Shown here piece by piece: positions 37,082 through 49,910 of a DNA stretch of 64,000 nt (the first letter of the stretch is position 1; the number at the start of each line of letters is the position of its first letter). The translations under genes and the position numbers were made by a program. The notes under the pieces are model-generated. The model was not told where the DNA came from and did not search any database. It saw nothing but the letters and a program-made list of their open reading frames with translations. This DNA comes from Ooceraea biroi (taxonomy: Eukaryota; Arthropoda; Insecta; Hymenoptera; Formicidae). The DNA is taken from the NCBI RefSeq assembly GCF_003672135.1, contig NC_039509.1, positions 1,240,001-1,304,000 of the forward strand. Reading direction: 5' to 3'.

Positions 37082-39908
37082 CCTCGCTTCAGTCTGCAGC
37101 ACTTCACAGCACTCAGGTACAATGATGTGCCACCGCACGCCACGCTCTACGCTCGTGTCCGTAGTAGGATCAAGCGTTCACTAGTAACGAGTGAAGAGAC
37201 ACGTACGAGAGGAAGGATCCCCGACGTTTCTCGAGCGAGCTCCGTCTTGTGTTGTTTCTCCCTCTCTCTCCCTCTCCGGCGATCTGCGTCTGTGTTTCCT
37301 CCAACGACTCTCCGATCCTTGATGTTATTACCGTTTCTACCACTCTCCGTCTGATCTCTCCGTCACTTCTTCGCTGGCTGGTGCCGTCTCTTTTCCTCGG
37401 TGTTTACCTGGGTCGACGCTCGCTCGTTCGCCGACGACGCACAACAAACGAATGGATGCAGACACGGGGGAGAAAACGTAACGTTTCCTTCCGGGAAAAC
37501 CGTCGTTGTCAGCACGGATCCGGGAAACCGTTTCACTCAATGAGGATAACTCGGTCGACGTATCCTTTCTTTTTCCCACGGCGGAGGAGCGGTCGTTCTC
37601 CGATATAATTGCGTCAGCGCGACTGTTCACGGCGTCGTCGCACGGACACGTCAACAATAATACGGCACAGTGGTACGCGTATATATACGCTCGTATCCGG
37701 CCACGTCCGTGCGTAATCGGACGGGACGTGATTCACTGGATAAATACGCGCGCGGTGATATCCTCGCGTTTTGGAGTCTCCCCTCTCCCTTTCTCTCTCC
37801 TGCTCGTTCGCTCGCTTTCGAAACGAGCGAGTGACAACACGACGAGAGTCGGCGTCGAAACGCGGCTGGCTGTTGAATGAACGCCGCGCTCGTACTCGCG
37901 CGCGGCTAATCTACGCGCATAAACAAACGCACACCAGCGCGCCGCGCGGCAGCTGCAGGTACATGAATACGTACACGCGGGCACAGAGAACGTTCTCTCT
38001 GCTAAGCGTTACCCCAGCGCCGCATTGTTTTGCTTCCGAGCGGAGGATCGAACGCGCGGTGTGTCGTCCGAATCTTGCTCCGCCTCTTTCTCTTCCGCGG
38101 CGGAAAGATCAGTGCGATGGGTTACACAACTGGCATGCACAGCTCTCGTTACACGCGTAGCGACTAACTTCGCTTCGATGAGATCACGCACTCGTCAGAA
38201 GAGAGAGATGAGAATGGAAATATGTACGGAGAGAGCGAGCGACGGATAGATTCGCCGTCGGACTGACAGTGTCGTCGCGCACTCCCGCACTTTCGAATCA
38301 AACGTCAATCTAATGTTTCAAGTTCCGTCTCTCTATCTCTTTCTCTTTCACTTTATTCTCGAAATTCCAGTTTCAGAGTAACTCTCACGATTCTCACACT
38401 CACTCACGGATGGCTCTCGCTCGCGTCGGGACGCGAGTGTATTCACACGTTTCGATTTGGAGATGGAAATCGAATTTGGAAATCCAACTGGAACTTTCCC
38501 CGAGACCGCGTTGCAGGTAATCACTGACACTGACGTTTCGTCGACGAAAGACGCGCGCACCAATTCTCGTTTCCCCTCGTGACGAGCGTATCGAACTGTC
38601 GGCCGCGCGACTGTATGCGACGATATGTGTCAAATCGTGTATATGTACGCGCGCGCGTTAAATGCCGTGCTGCCTGCGTGCGTGCTATACTTGTCCCGCG
38701 CGCGCTCTCTTTTGTTTACAGTACGCGACTCGGGCCGACTCGTCGCCGTGTGGCACTTCGCGCGGAGCGGAGTCTGCGATCGAGCGGGCGACAACGGCGG
38801 CGGCGGCGGCAGCAGCGGCGGCGGCAACAACGGGCCTCAGGCCTCAACGAGTTCGTCGAGCGAAGAGCAGAGCGAGCGGCCGCGTCCGCCAGCCATGAAC
38901 CTTTTACTCTGTTATTATTGTTTTGATCGGGCGGCGCATGCGCGCGCTGGCCTGTTCCTCCTCCTCCCCGGACCTCCTGTCACACACAGGCCGGCGCCCG
39001 CCGTCCGTCCCCGCGGCCGCGCGCGCTCGTGTAAACAAACCGTTAACTCACGAGCCCCGGCGAATCGATAATACTCCTCACCTCGCCACTTCCCCGTTCC
39101 GTGTTCTTCTTTCTTCCTCGACTAACCCTGCTTCCTTTCTTCTCCGACTTCCCCTCCCTCCGCTGCTACCCTCGACCGCTCAGGTGGCGAGCATTTTCGC
39201 CGAGAGGACGAACGCACATCATGCCGATCGGAAAACACCTGCGTGTGTTTCTCTCTCTCTCTCGCTCGTCGCATCATGTTTACGCAAGATACGCAAGTGC
39301 GCCGATCGGCGCGACAGATACGCTTTTGAAACGCGTGCGTTTTTCATGCGGAGAATATTCGCTTAGAAACTTTTATTCTGTGTACTCGCACACGTCGGAG
39401 AAGCGTGTTTGAACGAAATGTATTTTGGTGGTACGGAAAGGGGTTGCGGAGAGAAGAACGGTGAGCGAAGGGGAGAGAAGAGGGGGGGAAAACATCGATG
39501 TGCACGGATCAAGGTTACACTCGGGCATCTCCTCTACGTCACCCGTCGAGTTTACACGCGCGTGCGCGCACACACGCGCGAGTCCTTGGGACGGATCATT
39601 CATTATCATGTCCACGTAACGCGCCGCGAGTTACCGCAAAAATGTTCTAGCGACGATAGCGAGCTTTCCTCAACGACTCCTCGGGAGGGTCTTAAAAGGA
39701 TCGGTGGCGGGACGAGAACGTAGGACGAACGTACGACTTCGTACTTGGAAAATTATATATTATGCACATTAGATTGGTCTATCATTTTAATTATCAAAAA
39801 TACAAAAAACGCGAAAGTCGAAGCCTCCGCTGAAATCTACGCAACGTTTGTACAACAATAGCGATACGTTAGATATAATATTTTTATATTTGATATTTTG
39901 TCCCAGGC
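37082..39908. other. GC-rich region upstream of the FRAT-like gene
   Basis: About 2.8 kb without a gene, very CpG-rich up to about 39.6 kb, consistent with a CpG-type promoter and 5' UTR for the minus-strand gene at 36479-37081. A GGC repeat lies at 38790-38825. Open frames here are long on several frames at once and encode Arg/Ser/Ala-rich nonsense. The last 200 bp is AT-rich and should be the HAUS3 3' UTR. Confidence 0.6.
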
Positions 39909-42418
39909 TCACGAGCTCGGCTTACCTTCCGACGAATCTCCGAAGTGAGACTCATTCGCTTTCTGTTTCGCTTCCTCGTATTTTGTTCGTAACGTGTCCG
40001 GATCTGCCAAGAATCTCTGCCACAGTATGTCCTTCTCACGTTCCAGATTGGCATCCATCCTCTGCGACATGAGGATCATTAGCATGCGTTATATAATCTG
40101 CGTTCATGATATGTTAAACGCGTATCGCTGTACCATTCGTTCCTTGAACTGACTCCTGATCCTCGTTATATCGTCTTGTAACTCACGAACGAGGGCGGAT
40201 ATCTCCTCGCACTTGCTGCTTATCTCATACGAGATTGGCTTGAGGCTAATCGTTGGTCCAGTTTGTATCTCGGCCAAGTAATCCTTGTCGGCTTCATTCT
40301 CCCTAATAAAAATCGCGTGAAAATGTTAAATCGTCGATAAATAATATTGCTAACAGAATAGTGCTTACAGTCTCTTTAATTCGCCGACTTTGTTATTCAG
40401 ATACGTTTCCAGTATTGATTTCTTCTTTTCTGCATTATCGGCCAGCAGGTCGTCGTATTTTTTCAATGCGGAAGAGAGCGACCCATCCAAGGGATCGCTG
40501 CCGAGCATCATGGCGACGAATATTTGATTAAACACGTGAGTGTCCGGAGATCGCGTTACGAGGGTCGCATACTCGTCCTGCAGTTGCTGCATGATTTGCT
40601 GCACATTTCACATTTCTGATTCCCATAGATTTCTCGTCGGTAGACGCGAGGATAAAGAGAAACGCAAACAAAGGAATAATAAAAATAGATGTATTAATTA
40701 CTAACGCATCTCGTGGAGGAGAGCTTGTACTCTGTGGCGATGTAATGTCGAGCGTCGGCGACGAATTCGACAATCTCGTGCAGGCAGCGGCGTTGCATCT
40801 CCATCAACACGCACAGCAGATCCACGTGCACGTGTCCGTGTTTCCCCGCGAGCGAGAACAAGGTCTTGAGTTTCTCGAGCCGAGCCTTCCTCCGTTCGAG
40901 CCGGGCGAGCGCGTCGTTCTTCAGGATCCTCAGTATCTCCATCTCCGCGAAGTGCGTTACCTCCGGGATCTGTTGGTCCCGCAGGACCTCGACGCTCTGC
41001 TCCAAGAAGTCCCTCTTCATGCGCAACGCGCGCATCTCATCTCTAAGTCGGAAAAGTATTACGTTCAAATTTTTCCTTTCCTTTCCTTCATGTAAAAACT
41101 TTCGAATGATTCTAGTTGCTCTGAATCTCCGTGAGAGACAATTCAGCGCGAATACTTTTATACTTACTGCAATTGAATGTCCTTCGGTACCTTCAAGCTT
41201 CCGTCGTTATAAATATCCTGCACGCACTGCAACATCACCACCAGAGATTCCTCTCGACTAGCAGCGCTGATTTCTTGTACTTTGGAATCCGTTAAACTGC
41301 AAAATGAAAGACAAAATACGATTATAATATCTATAGTGACATTGTTTAATTTTAGTTTCTAAGAGAAATAGCTACACACTTTGCCTTGCATAGAGCTAAC
41401 TCGTGCATCTTCTCGTGAACTTGTTTCTCCCTACTGTCGTTCATCAGAGACGTGTAGTCTGAATCTTCGTTCTGCTCCTCCTTGTTGGCATTCCCGAACT
41501 GTTTCCTCACGTGAATTTCCAGGTAATGATTATAAAGCTCTACTTGCTTGACAAACAAATCCGTGGGCATCTGTGACCACAAAATTGCATTGCCTTGCTG
41601 GAGAAAAAAGAAAAAGAATTAGATATATATATATATATATATACACATACTGACAGTATATCATCCATTCAGAATTAAAAATAGTTACATTTTTGAAAGC
41701 GTTCGCATATACGTTCAGAAGAATCTCGACATCCTTAGAGAACTGACAGTTGTCCCTGTCAAATTCTTTCAGAATCATGCTGCAGTCGTCGTAGGCTTTC
41801 TCTGTCTCGATACGTTCCCTGTCCAGCATGGTTTCCGCTTCCTCGATATCATCGTCCAGTTTATTCTCAACTTCCCTACAACCATGGTTGTTTATAGCAT
41901 CAACATAGGCGTATGTCAAGAATACAATATTACGGGGATCTTATCTCACTTTAGATTCTTCATACTGTGCTTCAACAAGTGAAGATACTCCTCATCTTCC
42001 CTGCAGCTTTCCTGTAGCTCTTCGTACTCGGCGAGTAAATCTTCTTTGTCGTCCAAGCTGTCAACAAGTCGCAGCAGATCCGGGCAGTCTTTGGTGGCTT
42101 CCTCCAACGCAGCATCCAGCGCTTCACCTTCCAACCACTCGCCCGCCTCATGTGCTGCATTCTTTCTACGAGGAAAAATAAGAAATCATAAGAACTCCAT
42201 CCACATTAATCAATCATTGTACAAGAATCGTCTTACAATTTAATCTCTTCGTCAGAGAGGATGTTGGCGTCGCTGACGTTCTTGCAGAACCATTTCAGGA
42301 AAGGTTGCACGCTCGGGTCGTCGCAAGCCTTGCTCAAGATCTCCGACGTGATCCCCGATGACAGGTCCGGTCGCAGCCCGCGAACCTTGTCGTAAAGCTG
42401 CTTGCCGGTAATGCTCAT
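39909..42418 (-). CDS. HAUS3: HAUS augmin-like complex subunit 3, nine exons
   Basis: Subunit of augmin, the eight-protein complex that recruits gamma-tubulin to existing spindle microtubules and drives branching nucleation in mitosis. Exons in coding order: 42237-42418, 41950-42165, 41689-41875, 41380-41597, 41168-41296, 40706-41042, 40369-40598, 40134-40302, 39909-40061. All phases fit and the product is 606 residues (human HAUS3 603). The best anchors are FLKWFCKNVSDANILSDEE near residue 45 and GEALDAALEEA near residue 80; these match the human FLKWFCGNV and LSERE region and GAALDEALK. Most of the rest is predicted long coiled coil, rich in Glu, Lys and Leu, as in the family. Introns are short. 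One holds an AT microsatellite (41623-41643). The start is shared with a promoter region that faces UBXN7. Confidence 0.93.
41623..41643. repeat. AT microsatellite in a HAUS3 intron
   Basis: About ten AT units in the intron between HAUS3 exons 3 and 4. Confidence 0.9.
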
Positions 42419-43329
42419 GTTTTCTTTCGTAGACGTCAATCTGGCGTTTTCTCTTTCTTACTCACTTGTTCTGATACTTTGTCTCAGTCAGTCAAAGTAA
42501 AAACTCTTAGCGCAACGTAAGGTTCATCGTGGCTAAACAGCTGATTTCGCACTTTTCGGCGTGCTTCTCGTTAGAAATTCGAAAACCGTTTAAAAACCGA
42601 CGGTACAGCAGCTTCCGTCGGTACAGCAACTCGCACGCGGCGTTGTTGCGGCTGGAATGCTCGAACCACGCCGCGTTTTTAAATGCCTTTTTTTTAATTC
42701 CCGAGTTACTTTTGTATGGAATGGATAGTTGTCTGTATATTGTGTGCATGTACATGTTTAATTGCTACGCAGAAATACATGTTACGCATAAAAGATACTT
42801 ATCTACATATATCTGTCGATAATTACATAATCCCCTTCAAGAAAAAATTAAATTTCTTGGCGCACAAAAAACTACATGCTTAATTAATGAGATACAAATG
42901 CCATCGCTAATTTTACACGGAAACCTTAGAAATAACGAGTCTTGCCAAGAAATGTATTCCAGATATGCGCAGCCAAAATATAATTTCCAGGAAAACTTTT
43001 ATATTGTCGAAAAATTCGGTTATTAGAGCAAAGCGTTATTATTCACCAAATTAACGTCAACTATATAATTACAATGATCTAAAACTAGAAAAATCATGGT
43101 CTCAACGAGTTCTCAGAATCTCCCGCGTACCATGGTGGAAGCGACGCGGGAAGCGCAGGTAGCGCGTGCAGCACTGGTGGTGCAGCGTGACGGGATGCTC
43201 GAGCTCAAGATCGAGATGTCACTCGGCGTGTAGTAGTGAGACGAGTGTGATTTAGAAGCATTTTTCTTCCACGTTGATCGTGCGTCCTCGCGTGGCGAGA
43301 AAAATCCTTCTAAACGCGGTGCGAGCGCG
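42419..43329. promoter_or_regulatory. Divergent promoter region between HAUS3 and UBXN7
   Basis: The start codons of HAUS3 (minus) and UBXN7 (plus) face away from each other, 911 bp apart. No other gene lies between them, so both promoters must be here. The middle (about 42.8-43.1 kb) is AT-rich and the edges are GC-richer, which could mean two separate core promoters rather than one shared one. Confidence 0.55.
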
Positions 43330-45465
43330 ATGGATCGTGAACTAGTCGACAAGTTCATCGAGGTGACGGGTGAGTACCGCCGTCGGCTTATCGATGCTGA
43401 TCACTTTCAGGTTAACACGTAGATTTACGGAACCCGTCAAGTTGAGTGAGAATTGAGTGAGAATTCATGCTTAAAGATATAGAAATCAAAAGTATTACTT
43501 TTTATCAATGAGAAATCAAAATTTAATGTCAACATGACGGGTTTCAGTAAAACTGGGTATACAAGCAGTGTCCGTAAATCTAGTGCCAAACTGCGAGTGA
43601 CGAGCCTCCGCCGAGAGACGTAAACACGCGCTTCCCTCGAAGTAACGTAGACGCAGCAACATCGAAAGCGCGTCAGAGCAACAACGTTCGTCGTGATGCG
43701 TATGGATCCATGGTGTCGTCTTTATCTCGGGTTTCCGTTTCAGGCGAGAGCGAAGCGACGGCTCATCAGTATCTCACGTTGGCTGACGGGAACGTGGAGA
43801 TGGCGATCAGCCTGATGTTCGAGGGCGGCAGGGCACCGGAGGCTGAGAACGCGAATCCGGAGCCACCGGTGAGGGCTCCGATACTACCGACGCAGGAGAT
43901 CCTGGTGCCGCCAGAGCCGGTGTGCTCATTTCCTCGTCTGTCGAACAACGTGTTTGACAGATTCAGAGACTTCGCCGTAGAGACTCGTACGTATTGTTAC
44001 GTCAACATGCGTCAATATAAGTCATTGTTATATCGAATGACATGACTTCATGCAGAGCGACAAGAGGAAGAAATGACACGCAGAGTAACCGGCACGAAGC
44101 AGATCTCCCAAAAGAAATCCAAGCGTCTGGAAGACCTGTTCCGACCACCGTGCGATATTCTCTTTCTGGGCTCCTTCATGGAGGCTCGCGATCATGCCAA
44201 GAATCTGAATCGCTGGCTGCTCGTCAATGTTCAAAATCCACAGGAGTTTTGCTGTCAGGTTCTCAACAGGGACGTGTGGCCCAACGAGCAGATCCAGGAG
44301 ATCGTCAAGGATCACTTTGTCTTGTGGCAAGTATGTCACGTCTGGAATACGATGCTGCTTTGTCTTTCGCTTGTGACTCTTATTCATATCAGCCGCATTG
44401 TCACTGTTCTCAATCAGGTTTTGTCTAATACATCGGATGGGAGACGTTACATAGACTTTTACAACGTGGTGGAGTATCCGTATCTGGCGATCGTAGATCC
44501 GAGAACGGGAGAATGCATGAAAACTTACAGTAACATCACCGTGGACAATCTGATGTCGGACTTGAACGATATGCTAAGCACACATGCTTCCCCAGAGAGC
44601 GCCTCAGTTACATCCAACTCCAAAGACTGGAACAACTTCCCTACGACGCCACCAAAACGGAATACTCTGGCGGAACAAGCAAAGAACGTCAGTATTTAAA
44701 TTTTATACCTCTGGTGATCGTAATTTTACACTGTTCGTCTCATTTTCTTCTTTTTTTTAAACAGGATTGCGGTCCCAGTAGCAAAACTTCTAGACTTTTG
44801 TCGGAAAAGATCACGGATCCGGGTTAGTATTTTTGAAATTTAAGCGAAGTATTGCGAAATATACATTCGTTATATACTCATTTTACTTGAATCCTTTTTA
44901 TTTCGCGTACGCAGAAACCGGAGACGTAGCATCGGATAACATCACTAGTTCAAGTGTTCCAAGTAGCAGTTGCACTGCCTTCAACAAGAAGAGAAAGCTG
45001 AACGAACGCGAGGCTGCTAAACAGCAGAAGAATGAAAAGTCAAAATCTGACACAGCTAAAGCCGAAACGAGTAAGCGCGATATCCGTGACGATCGCGACC
45101 CTTTCGACGTACTTTTCACTTTACCTGCACTGTTGTTTTTCAATCTAGGCGACGAACCTATCCTACGGCTGTGTCTACGACTGCCAAACGGTACAAAAGA
45201 AACGATATCAATGTGCGGAGCAGATACTATAGAGGTACGTATTTAAGATGATAGCTCTTTAAAATCGTCCGACGTATCTTAACGTAATTGTACAATTCCG
45301 TTTTAGGATTTCTTGATTAAAATGGAAGACATGGGATTTTCATCAGAGGAATATACGTTTTTAGTACCGTTCCCGAAAACAAATATCGGTGCACTGTCTG
45401 CAGATACTCGCCTGTTAGATACAATTTTGTTTCCAACTAACACAGTATTTATAACGAAGATATAG
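43330..45465 (+). CDS. UBXN7: UBX domain-containing protein 7, eight exons
   Basis: Adaptor that links the ATPase p97/VCP to ubiquitinated clients and cullin-RING ligases. Exons: 43330-43369, 43744-43986, 44056-44330, 44418-44687, 44765-44822, 44915-45070, 45149-45234, 45307-45465. All phases fit; product 428 residues (human 489). Domains in order: UBA (1-45, LADGNVEMAISLMFEGG), linker with ILVPPEPV, thioredoxin-like UAS (about 115-260, LEDLFRPPCDILF, NRWLLVNVQNPQEF, VLNRDVWPNEQI, YPYLAIVDPRTGE), charged linker, UBX (about 348-428). No ubiquitin-interacting motif like that between UAS and UBX in human is evident. The p97-contacting FPR turn of UBX reads FPK here. Two introns (44331-44417, 87 bp; 45071-45148, 78 bp) are multiples of three without stops, so retained forms would stay in frame. 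Confidence 0.95.
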
Positions 45466-48400
45466 TGAGTGAAAGAAACGCTTCCATTTTATTTTTCGAA
45501 TTAGAAAAATTTAAGATATCCATCTGAAGGTTTTTCGAAATTACTCGGGCGAAAGTTCGTAATCTGTGTACAGTTTCAAAGAATTATCACTCTATTTCTC
45601 AAAATTGAAGAATCGATCCATTTTGTATGTCTCTCGTATATTTATAGATACTTTTTTAATTAAAGCGATATCGGTATTTTTAAGGTAGATTATCAATACG
45701 ATAAAGCACTGCCATTCAGTGTTCATTTCGTATGAAATACTCTGTGTAAATCATTTTATCTTAAGGTTTTATCTTTGGGATCCGAAAGAAAGACAGATGT
45801 GATGATTGCGATTTACAGGAGAAATTATCGGTTGCATGTACTGTGCGTATACTATAACTATAGTATAGTATAACTATTATCGTTATTACGTACAAACTCA
45901 CATTCAGAACGCGCTTTACAACGGTAAAAGCGCTATATCCTCGATGTCGCTTCTCAACCAAGATGCGTTTTCAGTCACTTTTGCAGGCGCTTTTATCGTT
46001 GTAAACGTGTTCCGAATATGAGTCACAGCGTTTTCCACCGGAAAACTAGGGCAATATTGGTGCGCATTGAATGGAAGTTTAGCGTTCCACTGTGAAAATG
46101 AAAAGTCAGTTTACATATCTCAGTGTCTACTGTCAAAAGTGGTGCAAAAAAATTGCATCAAGTGCGCACCGGTGTCGCAACGGCACTTTCCAGCAGAAAA
46201 CGCTAGTAGTCTTATTATTACTGTTCTGCAAGTCTCACAAGTGCCGTCCATACATGTGTACAGTCGTCACGAAACGTATTTCCCACGAGGTACTTTAAGA
46301 TGGCACGTGCAACAAACCTGCATACGTCTCGGCAGACACATTTTGCAGTGTATTACAGCGTGGCGAGATCTCCGGATATCTTGCACGAAAGGGAACTTCC
46401 GTCAATGTGATTTAAGACGCAACAACCAAGTAAGACTTTACATTGCGATATATCATATAGCTAAGCGCGGAAAGCTTCGATAACGAAGACAATTCATAAT
46501 ATACGTATTGCTGATAGTACAAGACGTGTCAATGCATGATTATCATCGAGATAAATGCTCGATTCAAGTTATAACTGCCGCTACGCAATTAAGATAGAAG
46601 ATAGGTAATCGAGATATTTTACAAGCATTGATTATAACATTAACAATGTACCGACACTATCCATCGACTATAAAAGTATTTCATGTACGTCAGGCAACTG
46701 TATTTATACTTATTTCTCAGTGTACGATAATCGTAATTCTGTAATATAGCTGGTAAAACATTTCTTCCGGATTTATAATACATGTATCTCCATTATTGAG
46801 AACTTAAATATATCACTTAATCAAAACTTTTAACATTTCGTACATCCCGTTTCGCTGCGCATTATCTCTCGCTTTCGTAAATCTGATATAATTGTGTCTT
46901 CATTAAAAAAAACATGTCATTCAAACTGTCAATAGGGTGCATAGTTTATTGTAATGCTTATATAATGATAACAGGGATATTGAATATTTATAAGTACGTG
47001 AATATACATATCCATGCGTTACATAGAGGGTTCTCTAAAATTATAGATGTATCGTTTATTCTATATATGTATATAATCAATATTTTTACAGGATTAGGTG
47101 ACGCAACGTGTATACATTAAAATACATCAAATTAGTAAAAACGAGGTAACTCAACATTCTTGTAAAAACAACATGCTATGCGTCTTAATTATATATTACT
47201 CTTGTCTCCAATATATACATACATATATACAAATCAATTCAAAATATCGTATTTCATATATTATAGATGTAGAGTCAATAATCCTGATTTTAAATATCAC
47301 ATATATATATTCAGCACACTTAGAGCTGTGTATGGCATTCAAAAATATGCACATCCTCGATTAAGACAGCCCTAAAATAATTATCTCGAGGTAAAATAAT
47401 AAACAATCTTTTGGTTTAAACAACTTTTGGTATAAGTTCGATATTTGGTATTGCTGAATAATCTGTTGGCTTATCAACTTCATCGAACAATATTATGCGG
47501 CGATTAGAAATCGCATTAACGCAGGTTTCAATACCAAATCACAGATAAGTATTCAATTTATTCAGTCGGAGAACCTTGCAAACCTCAATGTTTCTCATTT
47601 TGTAGTCTGTTAAGAAGAAACACTCTCACCACGATGTACTGCGCGAGAGACTGCGGTCCGATTAGAATAGCGATGCCGACAAACAGTAATCATTATCAAC
47701 ATTAATCTTTGTCAGTTCACTGTGCAACTCGATGCGCAAAGCAGGATATTAGTGAGGCGGTTGCATGAGAGATGTCTGTGCGCGCAAGGTCATACCAGTA
47801 ACGTCTTCTGTATGGTGGAATGAAAAAAAATAATAAAATATTAGGTATGGCAATACATATAATTCATAATCTGACGGAATTCTACGTGATAAAATTAAAT
47901 AAACAGTGGTGCTTTGCTAAATAAATACTGTGAGGGACAATGATTAATTGTGCGTGATACATTCGCAAAATTTACTGTTAATCAACAAATGTTGAACTTA
48001 AATGAAAAAATTAAATTAAATGTCGAAAAATATTACATATTGTTAGTAACTGCTGAGTTTTGAGCTCTTGTGAAAAATGTTGAATGATGTGACGTTGTGC
48101 TCTGGAGACACATGCTAGTATTCTTTTAACAAGTAAGAAAGATAATTCAAGTACTTTTATTATTCATATACACTTCTCGATACATTATATAATAATATTA
48201 ATCTCCATCAAATAAAATTTTGCAATGAATCAACGCAACAATATTTAATCTCAATATTGTCTACACTAGAGAAAAGTCTTCTTGATGTGTGTGTTTTTAA
48301 TAATACAACCTATTGTCGAAGACAATGCTTTGAGTATTGCACGTTATACATATATATACACATATAGTGAATAAAAGTTATATCAATTACAGAAAATGCT

Positions 48401-48899
48401 GTCCAAAAATATTAAATACTGTTGATATTGCTAAATAATGAGTTTCTTACTTTCGTTCACAATGCCAGCAGGTATATATAGAGATTTCATTAAATGTTAA
48501 CATTATATCTCAAAACTTAACACGTACACGTTAACTATTCTCTCGCGATTGGTTAAGAAAATATAATTTTACAGTTAACTACGTATGATCTTACTTTTGA
48601 AATAATTTCTCACAAGCATCGAGATGTGCTTCTCTTGATTGATTATTCTATTGCCTAATAAATCCATAAGGGAAAATGCACGGTAATATTTATGATAAAT
48701 ATATATCTCTAGACTTTCCTCAAGCTTGTCTAAAACATATTTAAAAATAGATATTGTAACTTTTGTACGAGTATATGGATTGTTATGAAAATCTACATGG
48801 TATTCTATTGTGTATGCAGCGTTGTAAGATTGTTAGACTGCAAAGCATTTCCACTCGGCTTATATCTTAATGGCTTGAGAAATATTGAGCTAGAGAAAT
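45466..48899. other. AT-rich region between the UBXN7 and ARL6IP5 3' ends
   Basis: About 3.4 kb between two convergent genes, AT-rich, with no recognisable gene. It contains the hairpin at 45897-46030. The two 3' UTRs should lie at its ends. Short frames here are chance. Confidence 0.6.
45897..46030. repeat. Imperfect inverted repeat (hairpin) in the UBXN7 3' flank
   Basis: About 38 bases around 45899-45936 (core AACGCGCTTTACAACGGTAA) reappear inverted at about 45986-46030 with a few mismatches, separated by about 50 bp. It could be a MITE remnant or, if transcribed, an RNA hairpin in the UBXN7 3' UTR. Confidence 0.6.
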
Positions 48900-49910
48900 T
48901 TATGAAAGGAATTCTTCCTCCATACCGAGATGTCCCAAAAACACGCCCATCGGCGTACGTTTCAGGCCAATACCTTCGATCTTGTTGGCGATCTTATTTT
49001 TTATGTTCCTTAATCTCAGCGAGGCGTGTATGAATATCGCTGAAAATTTATAATACACGGGACACAGTAAACAAACTTGTCTTATCAATTTGTTGCTTAA
49101 ACAGTAATTAGTTATCAGTTCATGATAATGTACAGCAGAGTTAATATCCAGACTTACCACAAAAGGGTAACAAGATACCCAGCAAGAAAACCACGAGAGA
49201 TCCCAGAGTGTACGTTATGAAGCATCCAGCAAATACTATGAATAATACTCCAACCACTGGATATTGCTTCTTAAAGTTGTGTACCATGCTTCCCTCCATG
49301 GACACGTACGCAAACACACCCAAGATCGCCATCATTGCCAACATACCAACTAGCATTTTAACTGGATGAAGCAATCTACACATAGAAACATTTCTACGAT
49401 AAATATGGTACAAATAAGTTCATGTAAAACAATAATATAATACATTAGATGAAATTCAAGCAAGGATTTTTGACAGACAAAAAAAGACATGACATCAGAG
49501 CTCACAAATTATGTCTTGTAAGATTTTGAGGGCCCGTAATGAAATCGCGTATTGCGAGTTTGCTCCAACAAGATTAAGAGCTTTACAATTAACAAATATG
49601 GTTTGATAAGTTTGAGAATTATTGCACCAACTGATATAGAAGAAGAATGTTGACGCGATTAATCATTTCCTGCTAGTGATAAGAATAACATATCGAAATG
49701 GTCAACTTACCCGACAATAAGGAAGATGACGACAGACATGAACAGGTAGTTGGTCTGGTAGTACAGAAGATTGTTGACCACACGGTTGCCCCATTTCTCC
49801 AGGTCCTTGATGTTGGGGATCTGGAAGCGCGCGGATTCCAGCAAGAAGTCGTCCAGGCTGCGCAACGGCGGCAGCTCCAGGTCGTTGCTGACCAGCTTCG
49901 TCTTGTCCAT
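48900..49910 (-). CDS. ARL6IP5: PRA1 family protein 3 (ARL6IP5/JWA), three exons
   Basis: Small ER and Golgi membrane protein of the PRA1 family, which binds prenylated Rab and Arl GTPases and, in mammals, regulates the glutamate transporter EAAC1. Exons: 49711-49910, 49158-49375, 48900-49039. Phases fit and give 185 residues (human 188). The N-terminal half has RSLDDFL, WGNRVVNNLLYYQTNYL and then a first hydrophobic block. Exon 2 gives four hydrophobic segments in two hairpins. The C-terminus carries IFIHASLRLRN and EGIGLKRTPMG, nearly identical to human. Start ATG at 49910 is the only Met before the conserved block. Confidence 0.95.

Noticed and set aside
45108..45148. 40-bp intron in UBXN7 starting GTACTT
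   Set aside because: It would shift the frame and is too short. The donor GTAAGC at 45071 gives a 78-bp intron in phase with the UBX domain.
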